Below are positions 36,717 through 50,877 of a stretch of DNA of 64,000 nucleotides, in pieces; within the stretch, counting starts at the first letter, position 1; the number at the start of each line of letters is the position of its first letter. The translations under genes were made by a program, and so were the position numbers. Below the pieces are notes generated by a model. That model searched no databases and was not told where the DNA came from. It saw only the letters and a program-made list of their open reading frames with translations. This DNA comes from Limanda limanda (taxonomy: Eukaryota; Chordata; Actinopteri; Pleuronectiformes; Pleuronectidae): assembly GCF_963576545.1 (NCBI RefSeq), contig NW_026870433.1:1-64000 (forward strand). Direction: 5' to 3'.

Positions 36717-39700
36717 GATATTCTTGAATAACTTTTTTTGTGAAGGTCGGAGAGACTTGGAAAGTGGTTGCATCTGGACTAATTTGGGTCCTGCGGATCG
36801 ATTGGTACCATCCCCGAGCTTGTACGACCTTCGAAAGAGGTCGACCGACGAAATTCCCCCAAATCTGAGGAGATATTCTTGAATAACTTTTTTTGTGAAG
36901 GTCGGAGAGACTTGCAAGTAGGCTCTACCCCCACTAAATGGGGTTGCGCGCATCGATCAGTACCATCCTTGAGCTTCTCCGACTTTCGGAAGGGTTAGGG
37001 TTAGGGTTAGGGATGAAAGCACATAGGAGAAAGAGATATTCTTGAATAACTTTTTTTGTGAAGGTCGGAGAGACTTGCAAGTAGGCTCTACCCCCACTAA
37101 ATGGGGTAGCGCGCATCGATCGGTACCATCCTTGAGCTTCTCCGACTTTCGGAAGGGTTAGGGTTAGGGATGAAAGCACATAGGAGAAAGAGATATTCTT
37201 GAATAACTTTTTTTGTGAAGGTCGGAGAGACTTGCAAGTAGGCTCTACTCCCACTAAATGGGGTAGCGCGCATCGATCGGTACCATCCTTGAGCTTCTCC
37301 GACTTTCGGAAGGGTTAGGGTTAGGGTTAGGGATGAAAGCACATAGGAGAAAGAGATATTCTTGAATAACTTTTTTTGTGAAGGTCGGAGAGACTTGCAA
37401 GTAGGCTCTACCCCCACTAAATGGGGTAGCGCGCATCGATCGGTACCATCCTTGAGCTTCTCCGACTTTCGGAAGGGTTAGGGTTAGGGTTAGGGATGAA
37501 AGCACATAGGAGAAAGAGATATTCTTGAATAACTTTTTTTGTGAAGGTCGGAGAGACTTGGAAAGTGGTTGCATCTGGACTAATTTGGGTCCTGCGGATC
37601 GATTGGTACCATCCCCGAGCTTGTACGACCTTCGGAAGAGGTCGACCGACGAAATTCCCCCAAATCTGAGGAGATATTCTTGAATAACTTTTTTTGTGAA
37701 GGTCGGAGAGACTTGCAAGTAGGCTCTACCCCCACTAAATGGGGTTGCGCACATCGATCGGTACCATCCTTGAGCTTCTCCGACTTTCGGAAGGGTTAGG
37801 GTTAGGGTTAGGGATGAAAGCACATAGGAGAAAGAGATATTCTTGAATAAATTTTTTTGTGAAGGTCGGAGAGACTTGCAAGTAGGCTCTACCCCCACTA
37901 AATGGGGTAGCGCGCATCGATCGGTACCATCCTTGAGCTTCTCCGACTTTCGGAAGGGTTAGGGTTAGGGTTAGGGATGAAAGCACATAGGAGAAAGAGA
38001 TATTCTTGAATAACTTTTTTTTTGAAGGTCGGAGAGACTTGGAAAGTGGTTGCATCTGGACTAATTTGGGTCCTGCAGATCGATTGGTACCATCCCCGAG
38101 CTTGTACGACCTTCGGAAGAGGTCGACCGACGAAATTCCCCCAAAATCTGAGGAGATATTCTTGAATAACTTTTTTTGTGAAGGTCGGAGAGACTTGCAA
38201 GTAGGCTCTACCCCCACTAAATGGGGTTGCGCGCATCGATCAGTACCATCCTTGAGCTTCTCCGACTTTCGGAAGGGTTAGGGTTAGGGTTAGGGATGAA
38301 AGCACATAGGAGAAAGAGATATTCTTGAATAACTTTTTTTGTGAAGGTCGGAGAGACTTGCAAGTAGGCTTTACCCCCACTAAATGGGGTAGCGCGCATC
38401 GATCAGTACCATCCTTGAGCTTCTCCGACTTTCGGAAGGGTTAGGGTTAGGGTTAGGGATGAAAGCACATAGGAGAAAGAGATATTCTTGAATAACTTTT
38501 TTTGTGAAGGTCGGAGAGACTTGCAAGTAGGCTCTACCCCCACTAAATGGGGTAGCGCGCATCGATCGGTACCATCCTTGAGCTTCTCCGACTTTCGGAA
38601 GGGTTAGGGTTAGGGTTAGGGATGAAAGCACATAGGAGAAAGAGATATTCTTGAATAACTTTTTTTGTGAAGGTCGGAGAGACTTGCAAGTAGGCTCTAC
38701 CCCCACTAAATGGGGTAGCGCGCATCGATCGGTACCATCCTTGAGCTTCTCCGACTTTCGGAAGGGTTAGGGTTAGGGTTAGGGATGAAAGCACATAGGA
38801 GAAAGAGATATTCTTGAATAACTTTTTTTGTGAAGGTCGGAGAGACTTGCAAGTAGGCTCTACCCCCACTAAATGGGGTAGCGCGCATCGATCGGTACCA
38901 TCCTTGAGCTTCTCCGACTTTCGGAAGGGTTAGGGTTAGGGATGAAAGCACATAGGAGAAAGAGATATTCTTGAATAACTTTTTTTGTGAAGGTCGGAGA
39001 GACTTGGAAAGTGGTTGCATCTGGACTAATTTGGGTCCTGCGGATCGATTGGTACCATCCCCGAGCTTGTACGACCTTTGAAAGAGGTCGACCGACGAAA
39101 TTCCCCCAAATCTGAGGAGATATTCTTGAATAACTTTTTTTGTGAAGGTCGGAGAGACTTGCAAGTAGGCTCTACCCCCACTAAATGGGGTTGCGCGCAT
39201 CGATCAGTACCATCCTTGAGCTTCTCCGACTTTCGGAAGGGTTAGGGTTAGGGTTAGGGCTGAAAGCACATAGGAGAAAGAGATATTCTTGAATAACTTT
39301 TTTTTTGAAGGTCGGAGAGACTTGCAAGTAGGCTCTACCCCCACTAAATGGGGTAGCGCGCATCGATCGGTACCATCCTTGAGCTTCTCCGACTTTCGGA
39401 AGGGTTAGGGTTAGGGATGAAAGCACATAGGAGAAAGAGATATTCTTGAATAACTTTTTTTGTGAAGGTCGGAGAGACTTGCAAGTAGGCTCTACCCCCA
39501 CTAAATGGGGTAGCGCGCATCGATCGGTACCATCCTTGAGCTTCTCCGACTTTCGGAAGGGTTAGGGTTAGGGTTAGGGATGAAAGCACATAGGAGAAAG
39601 AGATATTCTTGAATAACTTTTTTTGTGAAGGTCGGAGAGACTTGCAAGTAGGCTCTACCCCCACTAAATGGGGTAGCGCGCATCGATCGGTACCATCCTT

Positions 39701-40890
39701 GAGCTTCTCCGACTTTCGGAAGGGTTAGGGTTAGGGTTAGGGATGAAAGCACATAGGAGAAAGAGATATTCTTGAATAACTTTTTTTGTGAAGGTCGGAG
39801 AGACTTGGAAAGTGGTTGCATCTGGACTAATTTGGGTCCTGCGGATCGATTGGTACCATCCCCGAGCTTGTACGACCTTCGGAAGAGGTCGACCGACGAA
39901 ATTCCCCCAAATCTGAGGAGATATTCTTGAATAACTTTTTTTGTGAAGGTCGGAGAGACTTGCAAGTAGGCTCTACCCCCACTAAATGGGGTTGCGCGCA
40001 TCGATCGGTACCATCCTTGAGCTTCTCCGACTTTCGGAAGGGTTAGGGTTAGGGTTAGGGATGAAAGCACATAGGAGAAAGAGATATTCTTGAATAACTT
40101 TTTTTGTGAAGGTCGGAGAGACTTGCAAGTAGGCTCTACCCCCACTAAATGGGGTAGCGCGCATCGATCGGTACCATCCTTGAGCTTCTCCGACTTTCGG
40201 AAGGGTTAGGGTTAGGGTTAGGGATGAAAGCACATAGGAGAAAGAGATATTCTTGAATAACTTTTTTTTTGAAGGTCGGAGAGACTTGGAAAGTGGTTGC
40301 ATCTGGACTAATTTGGGTCCTGCAGATCGATTGGTACCATCCCCGAGCTTGTACGACCTTCGGAAGAGGTCGACCGACGAAATTCCCCCAAAATCTGAGG
40401 AGATATTCTTGAATAACTTTTTTTTTGAAGGTCGGAGAGACTTGCAAGTAGGCTCTACCCCCACTAAATGGGGTTGCGCGCATCGATCAGTACCATCCTT
40501 GAGCTTCTCCGACTTTCGGAAGGGTTAGGGTTAGGGTTAGGGATGAAAGCACATAGGAGAAAGAGATATTCTTGAATAACTTTTTTTGTGAAGGTCGGAG
40601 AGACTTGCAAGTAGGCTCTACCCCCACTAAATGGGGTAGCGCGCATCGATCAGTACCATCCTTGAGCTTCTCCGACTTTCGGAAGGGTTAGGGTTAGGGT
40701 TAGGGATGAAAGCACATAGGAGAAAGAGATATTCTTGAATAACTTTTTTTGTGAAGGTCGGAGAGACTTGCAAGTAGGCTCTACCCCCACTAAATGGGGT
40801 AGCGCGCATCGATCGGTACCATCCTTGAGCTTCTCCGACTTTCGGAAGGGTTAGGGTTAGGGTTAGGGATGAAAGCACATAGGAGAAAGA
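36717..40890 (+). repeat. 2,247-bp tandem higher-order repeat, nearly two copies
   Basis: B units 36717, 37518 and 37999 recur at 38964, 39765 and 40246, offset 2,247 bp. A157 is at 37035 and 39282. The B156 units at 37999 and 40246 share the run TTTTTTTTTGAAGG, in which the usual GTG has become TTG. The GAAAGAGG change is in both 36717 and 38964. The short repeat A157 at 38807 is private to the first copy. Confidence 0.93.
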
Positions 40891-42506
40891 GATATTCTTG
40901 AATAACTTTTTTTGTGAAGGTCGGAGAGACTTGGAAAGTGGTTGCATCTGGACTAATTTGGGTCCTGCAGATCGATTGGTACCATCCCCGAGCTTGTACG
41001 ACCTTCGGAAGAGGTCGACCGACGAAATTCCCCCAAAATCTGAGGAGATATTCTTGAATAACTTTTTTTGTGAAGGTCGGAGAGACTTGCAAGTAGGCTC
41101 TACCCCCACTAAATGGGGTTGCGCGCATCGATCAGTACCATCCTTGAGCTTCTCCGACTTTCGGAAGGGTTAGGGTTAGGGTTAGGGATGAAAGCACATA
41201 GGAGAAAGAGATATTCTTGAATAACTTTTTTTGTGAAGGTCGGAGAGACTTGCAAGTAGGCTCTACCCCCACTAAATGGGGTAGCGCGCATCGATCGGTA
41301 CCATCCTTGAGCTTCTCCGACTTTCGGAAGGGTTAGGGTTAGGGTTAGGGATGAAAGCACATAGGAGAAAGAGATATTCTTGAATAACTTTTTTTGTGAA
41401 GGTCGGAGAGACTTGCAAGTAGGCTCTACCCCCACTAAATGGGGTAGCGCGCATCGATCGGTACCATCCTTGAGCTTCTCCGACTTTCGGAAGGGTTAGG
41501 GTTAGGGTTAGGGATGAAAGCACATAGGAGAAAGAGATATTCTTGAATAACTTTTTTTGTGAAGGTCGGAGAGACTTGCAAGTAGGCTCTACCCCCACTA
41601 AATGGGGTAGCGCGCATCGATCGGTACCATCCTTGAGCTTCTCCGACTTTCGGAAGGGTTAGGGTTAGGGTTAGGGATGAAAGCACATAGGAGAAAGAGA
41701 TATTCTTGAATAACTTTTTTTGTGAAGGTCGGAGAGACTTGGAAAGTGGTTGCATCTGGACTAATTTGGGTCCTGCAGATCGATTGGTACCATCCCCGAG
41801 CTTGTACGACCTTCGGAAGAGGTCGACCGACGAAATTCCCCCAAAATCTGAGGAGATATTCTTGAATAACTTTTTTTGTGAAGGTCGGAGAGACTTGCAA
41901 GTAGGCTCTACCCCCACTAAATGGGGTTGCGCGCATCGATCAGTACCATCCTTGAGCTTCTCCGACTTTCGGAAGGGTTAGGGTTAGGGTTAGGGATGAA
42001 AGCACATAGGAGAAAGAGATATTCTTGAATAACTTTTTTTGTGAAGGTCGGAGAGACTTGCAAGTAGGCTCTACCCCCACTAAATGGGGTAGCGCGCATC
42101 GATCGGTACCATCCTTGAGCTTCTCCGACTTTCGGAAGGGTTAGGGTTAGGGTTAGGGATGAAAGCACATAGGAGAAAGAGATATTCTTGAATAACTTTT
42201 TTTGTGAAGGTCGGAGAGACTTGCAAGTAGGCTCTACCCCCACTAAATGGGGTAGCGCGCATCGATCGGTACCATCCTTGAGCTTCTCCGACTTTCGGAA
42301 GGGTTAGGGTTAGGGTTAGGGATGAAAGCACATAGGAGAAAGAGATATTCTTGAATAACTTTTTTTGTGAAGGTCGGAGAGACTTGCAAGTAGGCTCTAC
42401 CCCCACTAAATGGGGTAGCGCGCATCGATCGGTACCATCCTTGAGCTTCTCCGACTTTCGGAAGGGTTAGGGTTAGGGTTAGGGATGAAAGCACATAGGA
42501 GAAAGA
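40891..42506 (+). repeat. 808-bp BAAAA pentamer, two copies
   Basis: B156 at 40891 and 41699 and B at 42507 are each 808 bp apart (156 + 4 x 163). Each is followed by an A-prime unit and three ordinary A units. Confidence 0.93.
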
Positions 42507-42824
42507 GATATTCTTGAATAACTTTTTTTGTGAAGGTCGGAGAGACTTGGAAAGTGGTTGCATCTGGACTAATTTGGGTCCTGCGGATCGATTGGTACCA
42601 TCCCCGAGCTTGTACGACCTTCGGAAGAGGTCGACCGACGAAATTCCCCCAAATCTGAGGAGATATTCTTGAATAACTTTTTTTGTGAAGGTCGGAGAGA
42701 CTTGCAAGTAGGCTCTACCCCCACTAAATGGGGTAGCGCGCATCGATCGGTACCATCCTTGAGCTTCTCCGACTTTCGGAAGGGTTAGGGTTAGGGTTAG
42801 GGATGAAAGCACATAGGAGAAAGA

Positions 42825-45238
42825 GATATTCTTGAATAACTTTTTTTGTGAAGGTCGGAGAGACTTGGAAAGTGGTTGCATCTGGACTAATTTGGGTCCT
42901 GCGGATCGATTGGTACCATCCCCGAGCTTGTACGACCTTCGGAAGAGGTCGACCGACGAAATTCCCCCAAATCTGAGGAGATATTCTTGAATAACGTTTT
43001 TTGTGAAGGTCGGAGAGACTTGCAAGTAGGCTCTACCCCCACTAAATGGGGTAGCGCGCATCGATCGGTACCATCCTTGAGCTTCTCCGACTTTCGGAAG
43101 GGTTAGGGTTAGGGTTAGGGATGAAAGCACATAGGAGAAAGAGATATTCTTGAATAACTTTTTTTGTGAAGGTCGGAGAGACTTGCAAGTAGGCTCTACC
43201 CCCACTAAATGGGGTAACGCGCATCGATCGGTACCATCCTTGAGCTTCTCCGACTTTCGGAAGGGTTAGGGTTAGGGTTAGGGATGAAAGCACATAGGAG
43301 AAAGAGATATTCTTGAATAACTTTTTTTGTGAAGGTCGGAGAGACTTGCAAGTAGGCTCTACCCCCACTAAATGGGGTAGCGCGCATCGATCGGTACCAT
43401 CCTTGAGCTTCTCCGACTTTCGGAAGGGTTAGGGTTAGGGTTAGGGATGAAAGCACATAGGAGAAAGAGATATTCTTGAATAACTTTTTTTGTGAAGGTC
43501 GTAGAGACTTGGAAAGTGGTTGCATCTGGACTAATTTGGGTCCTGCGGATCGATTGGTACCATCCCCGAGCTTGTACGACCTTCGGAAGAGGTCGACCGA
43601 CGAAATTCCCCCAAATCTGAGGAGATATTCTTGAATAACTTTTTTTGTGAAGGTCGGAGAGACTTGCAAGTAGGCTCTACCCCCACTAAATTGGGTAGCG
43701 CGCATCGATCGGTACCATCCTTGAGCTTCTCCGACTTTCGGAAGGGTTAGGGTTAGGGTTAGGGATGAAAGCACATAGGAGAAAGAGATATTCTTGAATA
43801 ACTTTTTTTGTGAAGGTCGGAGAGACTTGGAAAGTGGTTGCATCTGGACTAATTTGGGTCCTGCAGATCGATTGGTACCATCCCCGAGCTTGTACGACCT
43901 TCGGAAGAGGTCGACCGACGAAATTCCCCCAAAATCTGAGGAGATATTCTTGAATAACTTTTTTTGTGAAGGTCGGAGAGACTTGCAAGTAGGCTCTACC
44001 CCCACTAAATGGGGTTGCGCGCATCGATCAGTACCATCCTTGAGCTTCTCCGACTTTCAGAAGGGTTAGGGTTAGGGTTAGGGATGAAAGCACATAGGAG
44101 AAAGAGATATTCTTGAATAACTTTTTTTGTGAAGGTCGGAGAGACTTGCAAGTAGGCTCTACCCCCACTAAATGGGGTAGCGCGCATCGATCGGTACCAT
44201 CCTTGAGCTTCTCCGACTTTCGGAAGGGTTAGGGTTAGGGTTAGGGATGAAAGCACATAGGAGAAAGAGATATTCTTGAATAACTTTTTTTGTGAAGGTC
44301 GGAGAGACTTGCAAGTAGGCTCTACCCCCACTAAATGGGGTAGCGCGCATCGATCGGTACCATCCTTGAGCTTCTCCGACTTTCGGAAGGGTTAGGGTTA
44401 GGGTTAGGGATGAAAGCACATAGGAGAAAGAGATATTCTTGAATAACTTTTTTTGTGAAGGTCGGAGAGACTTGCAAGTAGGCTCTACCCCCACTAAATG
44501 GGGTAGCGCGCATCGATCGGTACCATCCTTGAGCTTCTCCGACTTTCGGAAGGGTTAGGGTTAGGGTTAGGGATGAAAGCACATAGGAGAAAGAGATATT
44601 CTTGAATAACTTTTTTTGTGAAGGTCGGAGAGACTTGGAAAGTGGTTGCATCTGGACTAATTTGGGTCCTGCGGATCGATTGGTACCATCCCCGAGCTTG
44701 TACGACCTTCGGAAGAGGTCGACCGACGAAATTCCCCCAAATCTGAGGAGATATTCTTGAATAACTTTTTTTGTGAAGGTCGGAGAGACTTGCAAGTAGG
44801 CTCTACCCCCACTAAATGGGGTAGCGCGCATCGATCGGTACCATCCTTGAGCTTCTCCGACTTTCGGAAGGGTTAGGGTTAGGGTTAGGGATGAAAGCAC
44901 ATAGGAGAAAGAGATATTCTTGAATAACTTTTTTTGTGAAGGTCGGAGAGACTTGCAAGTAGGCTCTACCCCCACTAAATGGGGTAGCGCGCATCGATCT
45001 GTACCATCCTTGAGCTTCTCCGACTTTCGGAAGGGTTAGGGTTAGGGTTAGGGATGAAAGCACATAGGAGAAAGAGATATTCTTGAATAACTTTTTTTGT
45101 GAAGGTCGGAGAGACTTGCAAGTAGGCTCTACCCCCACTAAATGGGGTAGCGCGCATCGATCGGTACCATCCTTGAGCTTCTCCGACTTTCGGAAGGGTT
45201 AGGGTTAGGGTTAGGGATGAAAGCACATAGGAGAAAGA
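42825..45238 (+). repeat. Dispersed copy of the 31.1-33.5 kb block (offset 11,736)
   Basis: B units 42825, 43469, 43787 and 44595 correspond to 31089, 31733, 32051 and 32859. Private mutations shared at exactly 11,736 bp are GGGGTAACGC (31479 and 43215), GTCGTAGAG (31763 and 43499) and TTTCAGAAGG (32322 and 44058). The match stops where B at 33503 faces A at 45239. Private to this copy are AACGTTTTTT (near 42995) and ATTGGGTAGC (near 43691). Confidence 0.93.
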
Positions 45239-46209
45239 GATATTCTTGAATAACATTTTTTGTGAAGGTCGGAGAGACTTGCAAGTAGGCTCTACCCCCA
45301 CTAAATGGGGTAGCGCGCATCGATCGGTACCATCCTTGAGCTTCTCCGACTTTCGGAAGGGTTAGGGTTAGGGTTAGGGATGAAAGCACATAGGAGAAAG
45401 AGATATTCTTGAATAACTTTTTTTGTGAAGGTCGGAGAGACTTGGAAAGTGGTTGCATCTGGACTAATTTGGGTCCTGCAGATCGATTGGTACCATCCCC
45501 GAGCTTGTACGACCTTCGGAAGAGGTCGACCGACGAAATTCCCCCAAAATCTGAGGAGATATTCTTGAATAACTTTTTTTGTGAAGGTCGGAGAGACTTG
45601 CAAGTAGGCTCTACCCCCACTAAATGGGGTTGCGCGCATCGATCAGTACCATCCTTGAGCTTCTCCGACTTTCGGAAGGGTTAGGGTTAGGGTTAGGGAT
45701 GAAAGCACATAGGAGAAAGAGATATTCTTGAATAACTTTTTTTGTGAAGGTCGGAGAGACTTGCAAGTAGGCTCTACCCCCACTAAATGGGGTAGCGCGC
45801 ATCGATCGGTACCATCCTTGAGCTTCTCCGACTTTCGGAAGGGTTAGGGTTAGGGTTAGGGATGAAAGCACATAGGAGAAAGAGATATTCTTGAATAACT
45901 TTTTTTGTGAAGGTCGGAGAGACTTGCAAGTAGGCTCTACCCCCACTAAATGGGGTAGCGCGCATCGATCGGTACCATCCTTGAGCTTCTCCGACTTTCG
46001 GAAGGGTTAGGGTTAGGGTTAGGGATGAAAGCACATAGGAGAAAGAGATATTCTTGAATAACTTTTTTTGTGAAGGTCGGAGAGACTTGCAAGTAGGCTC
46101 TACCCCCACTAAATGGGGTAGCGCGCATCGATCGGTACCATCCTTGAGCTTCTCCGACTTTCGGAAGGGTTAGGGTTAGGGTTAGGGATGAAAGCACATA
46201 GGAGAAAGA
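43787..46209 (+). repeat. BAAAA pentamer, three copies
   Basis: B starts at 43787, 44595, 45402 and 46210 are 808, 807 and 808 bp apart, so two B156 flank one 155-bp B. A six-A run follows from 46365 to 47336, with A157 at 46854. Confidence 0.92.
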
Positions 46210-46853
46210 GATATTCTTGAATAACTTTTTTTGTGAAGGTCGGAGAGACTTGGAAAGTGGTTGCATCTGGACTAATTTGGGTCCTGCGGATCGATTGGTA
46301 CCATCCCCGAGCTTGTACGACCTTCGGAAGAGGTCGACCGACGAAATTCCCCCAAATCTGAGGAGATATTCTTGAATAACTTTTTTTGTGAAGGTCGGAG
46401 AGACTTGCAAGTAGGCTCTACCCCCACTAAATGGGGTAGCGCGCATCGATCGGTACTATCCTTGAGCTTCTCCGACTTTCGGAAGGGTTAGGGTTAGGGT
46501 TAGGGATGAAAGCACATAGGAGAAAGAGATATTCTTGAATAACTTTTTTTGTGAAGGTCGGAGAGACTTGCAAGTAGGCTCTACCCCCACTAAATGGGGT
46601 AGCGCGCATCGATCGGTACCATCCTTGAGCTTCTCCGACTTTCGGAAGGGTTAGGGTTAGGGTTAGGGATGAAAGCACATAGGAGAAAGAGATATTCTTG
46701 AATAACTTTTTTTGTGAAGGTCGGAGAGACTTGCAAGTAGGCTCTACCCCCACTAAATGGGGTAGCGCGCATCGATCGGTACCATCCTTGAGCTTCTCCG
46801 ACTTTCGGAAGGGTTAGGGTTAGGGTTAGGGATGAAAGCACATAGGAGAAAGA

Positions 46854-48617
46854 GATATTCTTGAATAACTTTTTTTGTGAAGGTCGGAGAGACTTGCAAG
46901 TAGGCTCTACCCCCACTAAATGGGGTAGCGCGCATCGATCGGTACCATCCTTGAGCTTCTCCGACTTTCGGAAGGGTTAGGGTTAGGGATGAAAGCACAT
47001 AGGAGAAAGAGATATTCTTGAATAACTTTTTTTGTGAAGGTCGGAGAGACTTGCAAGTAGGCTCTACCCCCACTAAATGGGGTAGCGCGCATCGATCGGT
47101 ACCATCCTTGAGCTTCTCCGACTTTCGGAAGGGTTAGGGTTAGGGTTAGGGATGAAAGCACATAGGAGAAAGAGATATTCTTGAATAACTTTTTTTGTGA
47201 AGGTCGGAGAGACTTGCAAGTAGGCTCTACCCCCACTAAATGGGGTAGCGCGCATCGATCGGTACCATCCTTGAGCTTCTCCGACTTTCGGAAGGGTTAG
47301 GGTTAGGGTTAGGGATGAAAGCACATAGGAGAAAGAGATATTCTTGAATAACTTTTTTTGTGAAGGTCGGAGAGACTTGGAAAGTGGTTGCATCTGGACT
47401 AATTTGGGTCCTGCGGATCGATTGGTACCATCCCCGAGCTTGTACGACCTTCGGAAGAGGTCGACCGACGAAATTCCCCCAAATCTGAGGAGATATTCTT
47501 GAATAACTTTTTTTGTGAAGGTCGGAGAGACTTGCAAGTAGGCTCTACCCCCACTAAATGGGGTTGCGCGCATCGATCGGTACCATCCTTGAGCTTCTCC
47601 GACTTTCGGAAGGGTTAGGGTTAGGGTTAGGGATGAAAGCACATAGGAGAAAGAGATATTCTTGAATAACTTTTTTTGTGAAGGTCGGAGAGACTTGCAA
47701 GTAGGCTCTACCCCCACTAAATGGGGTAGCGCGCATCGATCGGTACCATCCTTGAGCTTCTCCGACTTTCGGAAGGGTTAGGGTTAGGGTTAGGGATGAA
47801 AGCACATAGGAGAAAGAGATATTCTTGAATAACTTTTTTTTTGAAGGTCGGAGAGACTTGGAAAGTGGTTGCATCTGGACTAATTTGGGTCCTGCAGATC
47901 GATTGGTACCATCCCCGAGCTTGTACGACCTTCGGAAGAGGTCGACCGACGAAATTCCCCCAAAATCTGAGGAGATATTCTTGAATAACTTTTTTTTTGA
48001 AGGTCGGAGAGACTTGCAAGTAGGCTCTACCCCCACTAAATGGGGTTGCGCGCATCGATCAGTACCATCCTTGAGCTTCTCCGACTTTCGGAAGGGTTAG
48101 GGTTAGGGTTAGGGATGAAAGCACATAGGAGAAAGAGATATTCTTGAATAACTTTTTTTGTGAAGGTCGGAGAGACTTGCAAGTAGGCTCTACCCCCACT
48201 AAATGGGGTAGCGCGCATCGATCAGTACCATCCTTGAGCTTCTCCGACTTTCGGAAGGGTTAGGGTTAGGGTTAGGGATGAAAGCACATAGGAGAAAGAG
48301 ATATTCTTGAATAACTTTTTTTGTGAAGGTCGGAGAGACTTGCAAGTAGGCTCTACCCCCACTAAATGGGGTAGCGCGCATCGATCGGTACCATCCTTGA
48401 GCTTCTCCGACTTTCGGAAGGGTTAGGGTTAGGGTTAGGGATGAAAGCACATAGGAGAAAGAGATATTCTTGAATAACTTTTTTTGTGAAGGTCGGAGAG
48501 ACTTGGAAAGTGGTTGCATCTGGACTAATTTGGGTCCTGCGGATCGATTGGTACCATCCCCGAGCTTGTACGACCTTCGGAAGAGGTCGACCGACGAAAT
48601 TCCCCCAAATCTGAGGA
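46854..48617 (+). repeat. Dispersed copy of the 39.3-41.0 kb block (offset 7,572)
   Basis: A157 at 39282 and 46854, B at 39765 and 47337, B156 at 40246 and 47818, and B at 40891 and 48463 correspond at 7,572 bp. Both B156 units and the A-prime after them have the TTTTTTTTTGAAGG change. Units 46854-47654 also match 48781-49581 at offset 1,927 bp. Confidence 0.9.
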
Positions 48618-50877
48618 GATATTCTTGAATAACTTTTTTTGTGAAGGTCGGAGAGACTTGCAAGTAGGCTCTACCCCCACTAAATGGGGTAGCGCGCATC
48701 GATCGGTACCATCCTTGAGCTTCTCCGACTTTCGGAAGGGTTAGGGTTAGGGTTAGGGATGAAAGCACATAGGAGAAAGAGATATTCTTGAATAACTTTT
48801 TTTGTGAAGGTCGGAGAGACTTGCAAGTAGGCTCTACCCCCACTAAATGGGGTAGCGCGCATCGATCGGTACCATCCTTGAGCTTCTCCGACTTTCGGAA
48901 GGGTTAGGGTTAGGGATGAAAGCACATAGGAGAAAGAGATATTCTTGAATAACTTTTTTTGTGAAGGTCGGAGAGACTTGCAAGTAGGCTCTACCCCCAC
49001 TAAATGGGGTAGCGCGCATCGATCGGTACCATCCTTGAGCTTCTCCGACTTTCGGAAGGGTTAGGGTTAGGGTTAGGGATGAAAGCACATAGGAGAAAGA
49101 GATATTCTTGAATAACTTTTTTTGTGAAGGTCGGAGAGACTTGCAAGTAGGCTCTACCCCCACTAAATGGGGTAGCGCGCATCGATCGGTACCATCCTTG
49201 AGCTTCTCCGACTTTCGGAAGGGTTAGGGTTAGGGTTAGGGATGAAAGCACATAGGAGAAAGAGATATTCTTGAATAACTTTTTTTTTGAAGGTCGGAGA
49301 GACTTGGAAAGTGGTTGCATCTGGACTAATTTGGGTCCTGCGGATCGATTGGTACCATCCCCGAGCTTGTACGACCTTCGGAAGAGGTCGACCGACGAAA
49401 TTCCCCCAAATCTGAGGAGATATTCTTGAATAACTTTTTTTGTGAAGGTCGGAGAGACTTGCAAGTAGGCTCTACCCCCACTAAATGGGGTTGCGCGCAT
49501 CGATCGGTACCATCCTTGAGCTTCTCCGACTTTCGGAAGGGTTAGGGTTAGGGTTAGGGATGAAAGCACATAGGAGAAAGAGATATTCTTGAATAACTTT
49601 TTTTGTGAAGGTCGGAGAGACTTGCAAGTAGGCTCTACCCCCACTAAATGGGGTAGCGCGCATCGATCGGTACCATCCTTGAGCTTCTCCGACTTTCGGA
49701 AGGGTTAGGGTTAGGGTTAGGGATGAAAGCACATAGGAGAAAGAGATATTCTTGAATAACTTTTTTTGTGAAGGTCGGAGAGACTTGCAAGTAGGCTCTA
49801 CCCCCACTAAATGGGGTAGCGCGCATCGATCAGTACCATCCTTGAGCTTCTCCGACTTTCGGAAGGGTTAGGGTTAGGGTTAGGGATGAAAGCACATAGG
49901 AGAAAGAGATATTCTTGAATAACTTTTTTTGTGAAGGTCGGAGAGAGTTGCAAGTAGGCTCTACCCCCACTAAATGGGGTAGCGCGCATCGATCGGTACC
50001 ATCCTTGAGCTTCTCCGACTTTCGGAAGGGTTAGGGTTAGGGTTAGGGATGAAAGCACATAGGAGAAAGAGATATTCTTGAATAACTTTTTTTGTGAAGG
50101 TCGGAGAGACTTGGAAAGTGGTTGCATCTGGACTAATTTGGGTCCTGCGGATCGATTGGTACCATCCCCGAGCTTGTACGACCTTCGGAAGAGGTCGACC
50201 GACGAAATTCCCCCAAATCTGAGGAGATATTCTTGAATAACTTTTTTTGTGAAGGTCGGAGAGACTTGCAAGTAGGCTCTACCCCCACTAAATGGGGTTG
50301 CGCGCATCGATCAGTACCATCCTTGAGCTTCTCCGACTTTCGGAAGGGTTAGGGTTAGGGTTAGGGATGAAAGCACATAGGAGAAAGAGATATTCTTGAA
50401 TAACTTTTTTTGTGAAGGTCGGAGAGACTTGCAAGTAGGCTCTACCCCCACTAAATGGGGTAGCGCACATCGATCGGTACCATCCTTGAGCTTCTCCGAC
50501 TTTCGGAAGGGTTAGGGTTAGGGTTAGGGATGAAAGCACATAGGAGAAAGAGATATTCTTGAATAACTTTTTTTGTGAAGGTCGGAGAGACTTGCAAGTA
50601 GGCTCTACCCCCACTAAATGGGGTAGCGCGCATCGATCGGTACCATCCTTGAGCTTCTCCGACTTTCGGAAGGGTTAGGGTTAGGGTTAGGGATGAAAGC
50701 ACATAGGAGAAAGAGATATTCTTGAATAACTTTTTTTGTGAAGGTCGGAGAGACTTGCAAGTAGGCTCTACCCCCACTAAATGGGGTAGCGCGCATCGAT
50801 CAGTACCATCCTTGAGCTTCTCCGACTTTCGGAAGGGTTAGGGTTAGGGTTAGGGATGAAAGCACATAGGAGAAAGA
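48463..50877 (+). repeat. BAAAA pentamer, three further copies
   Basis: B starts at 48463, 49264, 50071 and 50878 are 801, 807 and 807 bp apart. The short first copy contains A157 at 48781. GAGAGAGTTG near 49947 is a private change. Confidence 0.92.
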
